From Kineococcus sp. TRM81007 (GTDB lineage Bacteria; Actinomycetota; Actinomycetes; Actinomycetales; Kineococcaceae): DNA of 49,126 bases. Where the stretch lies: the NCBI RefSeq assembly GCF_022669155.1, contig NZ_JALBVB010000051.1, positions 1 through 49,126 of the forward strand. The letters are read 5' to 3'. The position numbers and the translations under genes were made by a program. Shown here in pieces: positions 46,791 through 49,126 of this stretch; the stretch's first letter is position 1, and every line of letters starts with the position of its first letter. The notes under the pieces were generated by a model. That model was not told the origin of the DNA and ran no database searches. It saw only the letters and a list, made by a program, of their open reading frames with translations.

Positions 46791-47819
46791 TCACGGGCGC
46801 CCGGGAGCCATCCGGCCGGCGAGGGCGGAGCACACGGTGATCTGCAGCGGGTGGTAGAGGATGACCGGCAGGGCGACGAGGCCCACGACGTGCGGGTCGA
46901 ACAGCACGGTGGCCATCGGCAGCCCGGTGACCAGCGACTTGTTCGATCCGCAGAACATCGCCGTGACGCGCTCGGGGCGGGCGGCGCCCCACAGCCGCGG
47001 CGCCCACCACGCCGCGGCGAGCACCGCCGCGAGCAGCACGGCCGCGCAGGCGAGCACGACGGCGACCTCGGCCGGGTGCACCTGCTGCCACACGCCCTGC
47101 CGCACGCCGCGGCTGAACGCCGCGTAGACCACGGCGACGATCACGCACCGGTCCAGGAGGGACAGCGACCGGCGGTGCCGGCGGACCCACCCACCGAGGA
47201 ACCTGCCGGCGGCGAGGCCCGCGAGGAACGGCACGAGCAGCTGCAGCACGATCCTGCCGAGCGCGGCGGCGTCCGGCCCGGCTCCGGAGGAGCCCAGCAG
47301 CAGCGCGGCCAGCAGCGGGGTGAGCCCGATGCCGGCGAGGTTGGAGGTGGTGGCGCTGACGACGGCGCCGGGCACGTTCCCGCCAGCCACGGCGGTGAAC
47401 ACCACGCACGACTGCACGGTCGACGGCAGAGCCGCGAGGAACAGCAACCCGGCGACGAGGCCGTCGTCGAGGAACCACCCGGTCGCCAGCGCCAGCAGCA
47501 GCCCCAGCAGCGGGAAGAGCACGTAGGTGGCGGTGGCGATGGTCCCCTGCAGCCGCCAGTCCCGCAGACCGCGCAGCGCCTCGGCCGGTTCGGTGCGGAC
47601 GCCGTAGACGAAGAACAACAGGGCCACGCCGGCCGTCGTGCCCCGCGACAGGCCCGTCGCGACGGCACCACCGGCCGGCAGCAGGGCGGCGACCGCTATG
47701 GCTGCGAGGACGGCGAGGACGAAGGGCTCGACCCGGCGCGGTCGCGGGGCGGCGGGGCGGCGCTGCACCGCGGCGGGGCCGGGTGCAGCCGGGCCGCCCC
47801 CGCGCGGCACCGGGGTCAC
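46791..47819 (-). CDS. Bile acid:sodium symporter (BASS/SBF-like) family transporter
   Basis: A 342-residue membrane protein with about ten helices. Typical SBF-like blocks are GVALLFFVYGVRTEPAEALRGL (core LFFVYGVRT), AALPSTVQSCVVFTAVAGGN and VTAMFCGSNKSLVTGLPMA. The substrate is unknown; relatives import organic anions or metabolites. GTG 47819 overlaps the FBP-protein stop (GTGA, 47816-47819). A longer frame upstream overlaps the FBP gene and is not coding. The 108-bp gap after it shows no clear hairpin. Confidence 0.9.
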   Translation of the reverse strand: MTPVPRGGGPAAPGPAAVQRRPAAPRPRRVEPFVLAVLAAIAVAALLPAGGAVATGLSRGTTAGVALLFFVYGVRTEPAEALRGLRDWRLQGTIATATYVLFPLLGLLLALATGWFLDDGLVAGLLFLAALPSTVQSCVVFTAVAGGNVPGAVVSATTSNLAGIGLTPLLAALLLGSSGAGPDAAALGRIVLQLLVPFLAGLAAGRFLGGWVRRHRRSLSLLDRCVIVAVVYAAFSRGVRQGVWQQVHPAEVAVVLACAAVLLAAVLAAAWWAPRLWGAARPERVTAMFCGSNKSLVTGLPMATVLFDPHVVGLVALPVILYHPLQITVCSALAGRMAPGRP

Positions 47820-48340
47820 GCGCCGAGCACCGAGTCCACGAAGGCGCCCGCGCGCCGCGCCAGGTCGGCGCGGCGCTCCTCCACGGTGCGGCCGGGGTCG
47901 GGGCGCACCGCCGAGGTGCCCTTCTCGACCTCGACGCACCGCGCGCACGCCAGGTCGGCGCAGGCGTACACGCCGACGGTGTCGCCGCGGCGGCCGGCGG
48001 CCCCGGCGCGGGGGGCGGCGAACAGCGCCACGTCCCCGGCGGAGCGCGTGGTGCGGCACAGGTCGCACATCGCGGCGGCGCGCGCTCCCCCGCTGCTGGG
48101 CGCGCGCAGCAGCAGCCCGCGAGCCTCACCTCTCGCGAGGACGAGCAGGCAGCCCCGCTCGGGCGCCTTGGGGTCGCGCCAGCCCACCACGGGCGCGGTG
48201 GCGGTGTCCGTCTCGCGCACCCAGGCGGGGACGTTCAGCCGCGACGCCTCCCCCTTGCTGCAGTTGCGCAGGGCGCGGCGCACCACGTCGTCGGTGAGCA
48301 CCAGCGGGCGCACGCCCACCCCGGTCACCTCGTCGGTCAC
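47816..48340 (-). CDS. FBP/FusB-like treble-clef zinc-finger protein
   Basis: A 174-residue protein of the FBP domain family (EF-G-binding, FusB/C-like C-terminal treble-clef zinc finger). The zinc ligands are visible as MCDLCR (about residue 91) and YACADLACARC (about 125-135). The N-terminal region has the conserved NCSKGEASRLNVP and GWRDPKAPERGCLLVL. FusB-type proteins free EF-G from ribosomes stalled by fusidic acid; actinobacterial homologues are mostly of unknown role. GTG 48340 has GGAGGAACC directly upstream. It is coupled to the BASS transporter and lies 73 bp after a TetR gene, its likely regulator. Confidence 0.85.
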   Translation of the reverse strand: MTDEVTGVGVRPLVLTDDVVRRALRNCSKGEASRLNVPAWVRETDTATAPVVGWRDPKAPERGCLLVLARGEARGLLLRAPSSGGARAAAMCDLCRTTRSAGDVALFAAPRAGAAGRRGDTVGVYACADLACARCVEVEKGTSAVRPDPGRTVEERRADLARRAGAFVDSVLGA

Positions 48341-48350
48341 GGTTCCTCCT

Positions 48351-48364
48351 CCGCGGGCCCGCGG
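48351..48364 (-). terminator. GC palindrome between TetR and FBP genes
   Basis: CCGCGGGCCCGCGG, a perfect 14-bp palindrome lying just upstream of the FBP Shine-Dalgarno and 50 bases after the TetR stop. It may be a weak terminator of tetR or a regulatory hairpin in the FBP leader. Confidence 0.35.
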
Positions 48365-48413
48365 CCCGCTCCTCGATCGTCCGTCGTCAGCGGTCGCACC
48401 GGCCGCGATCGCG

Positions 48414-49001
48414 TCAGGCGCCCGGCGCGTCCTCGCGCGGCCAGGACGCCAGGGCGCGGTCCACGCCGCGCAGCGTGGCCAGCCAGGACGCCTCCCGGTC
48501 CCCCTCGGAGCCGAAGCCCCCGGCCGCCTCCAGGGTGACGAAGCCGTGCAGGGCGCTGCGGGAGAAGCGGACGGCGTCGGTCAGCGCATCGGGCGGCAGG
48601 GCGTACCCCTCCAGCAGGCGGTAGCTGAGCTGCACGATCCGCCGGTGACCCTCGCTCGCGGCCGCGACCTCCGGTGGCAGCCGGACCGTCGTGGCGGCGT
48701 AGCGGCCGGGGTGCTCGAGCACGTAGCGGCGGAACGCCAGCGCGCACCGGGTCAGCGCCTCGGCGCCGGAGACCCCGGCGATGGCTTCGGCCAGCGCCTC
48801 GGAGAACTCCGCCGCGGCCTGCACCGAGACGCGCTGGCGCAGGTCGGCGGCGCTGCGCACGTGCGAGTACAGGCTCGCGTCGGCGACGCCGAACCGGCGG
48901 GCCAGGGCGGAGACGGTGACCTTGTCCAGCCCCACCTCGTCCGCCAGGTCCGCCGCGGCCTCCACGAGCCGCGCCGCGGTGATGCCGGCCCTCGGGGACA
49001 C
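48414..49001 (-). CDS. TetR family transcriptional regulator
   Basis: A 195-residue regulator. The helix-turn-helix is at residues 8-52 (ITAARLVEAAADLADEVGLD, VSALARRFGVADASLYSHV). The C-terminal ligand domain has YRLLEGYALPPDALTDAVRF and SALHGFVTLEAAGGFG, features of the TetR_C_33/WHG-type group. GTG 49001 has GGAGGGGG three to four bases upstream. A symmetric array of four CTAG sites (49015-49051) directly upstream is the probable operator, implying autoregulation and perhaps control of the following FBP-BASS pair. Confidence 0.92.
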   Translation of the reverse strand: MSPRAGITAARLVEAAADLADEVGLDKVTVSALARRFGVADASLYSHVRSAADLRQRVSVQAAAEFSEALAEAIAGVSGAEALTRCALAFRRYVLEHPGRYAATTVRLPPEVAAASEGHRRIVQLSYRLLEGYALPPDALTDAVRFSRSALHGFVTLEAAGGFGSEGDREASWLATLRGVDRALASWPREDAPGA

Positions 49002-49014
49002 CGCCCCCTCCTCT

Positions 49015-49051
49015 CCCTAGGGCTACTAGGAAGAATCCTAGGCCTCCTAGG
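49015..49051. promoter_or_regulatory. Symmetric four-CTAG operator before TetR
   Basis: CTAG occurs at 49017, 49026, 49038 and 49047, with spacings 9-12-9 and exact two-fold symmetry about 49033/49034. The sites lie in CCCTAGGG, CTAGGA-AGAA-TCCTAG (an inverted repeat) and CCTAGG. CTAG is normally rare in bacterial genomes. TAGGAT within the array can serve as a -10 on the minus strand. The rest, to 49126, shows no gene; it is G-rich on plus. Confidence 0.7.
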
Positions 49052-49126
49052 AAGGTGGTGTCCACCCGGCCACCGGCACCCCCGGCGGAGGGGAGGCAGG
49101 GGACGGGACCCGGGAGACGGCGAGGG

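Noticed and set aside
1-49126. Horizontal transfer, prophage or insertion sequence
   Set aside because: No transposase, integrase, terminal inverted repeat or target duplication is seen, and base composition stays uniformly GC-rich by eye across the window.

Overview
This window is chromosomal DNA from a very GC-rich actinobacterium. Gene families typical of Actinobacteria (DUF6350, DUF3017 and DUF3817 membrane proteins, an Lsr2-type DNA-binding domain, ANTAR/STAS/SpoIIE signalling proteins, and a sucC-sucD-DUF6350-purN-purH-DUF3017 block) together with many leaderless genes suggest the Kineosporiales, most likely a Kineococcus-like organism. The genus is an inference from gene content. I see no rRNA, tRNA, CRISPR array, insertion sequence or prophage.

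Layout. 1-2237 (+): 3' end of an SMC/YhaN-like ATPase that ends in an Lsr2-type domain. 2242-5467 (-): a translationally coupled operon of two Gfo/Idh/MocA oxidoreductases and a phytanoyl-CoA dioxygenase-type enzyme, divergent from a LacI regulator (5600-6628, +). 6709-8403 (-): isopentenyl-diphosphate isomerase and the AzlC/AzlD branched-chain amino acid exporter. 8455-14694 (-): core metabolism (DUF3017, purH, purN, DUF6350, sucD, sucC). 15016-19840: signalling and general functions (PAS-ANTAR-STAS protein, PAS-GAF-SpoIIE-HATPase-STAS phosphatase, GNAT acetyltransferase, YciO/YrdC protein). 19889-21492 (-): an oxalate/formate-type MFS transporter with its 57-residue small subunit. 21702-23554 (+): stress-type SDR and mannose-6-phosphate isomerase behind a SigB-like promoter. 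23563-25619 (-): two-component system. 25761-26687 (+): CPBP protease. 26700-28640 (-): LacI-type sensor fused to GGDEF. 28773-30738 (-): an unknown small protein and a DUF2252 protein. 30842-33196 (-): helicase PcrA. 33308-36096 (+): TetR and an MMPL exporter. 36319-39150 (-): a second SpoIIE phosphatase. 39285-43711 (-): surface 5'-nucleotidase, double NUDIX protein, DUF3817 and SURF1. 43891-45264 (+): MocR regulator. 45261-49001 (-): amidotransferase, YjdF-like protein, BASS transporter, FBP/FusB-like zinc-finger protein and TetR.

How the genes relate. Partner-switching signalling recurs: two SpoIIE phosphatases with their own ATPase domains, two STAS domains, and a SigB-type promoter in front of the SDR-manA pair. 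This hints at a stress-sigma network, with a c-di-GMP synthase and a two-component system nearby. Translation is tightly coupled: seven gene pairs overlap by four bases (GTGA or ATGA). About a dozen genes have a TANNNT -10 hexamer 5-8 bases before their start codon and so are probably leaderless.

The strongest leads for new biology are the ATPase-Lsr2 fusion, a 10-bp-phased TGGTC/GGACC array before the TetR-MMPL pair, a symmetric four-CTAG operator before the terminal TetR, a structured element isolated between two terminators at 36171-36252, and the PAS-ANTAR-STAS fusion.
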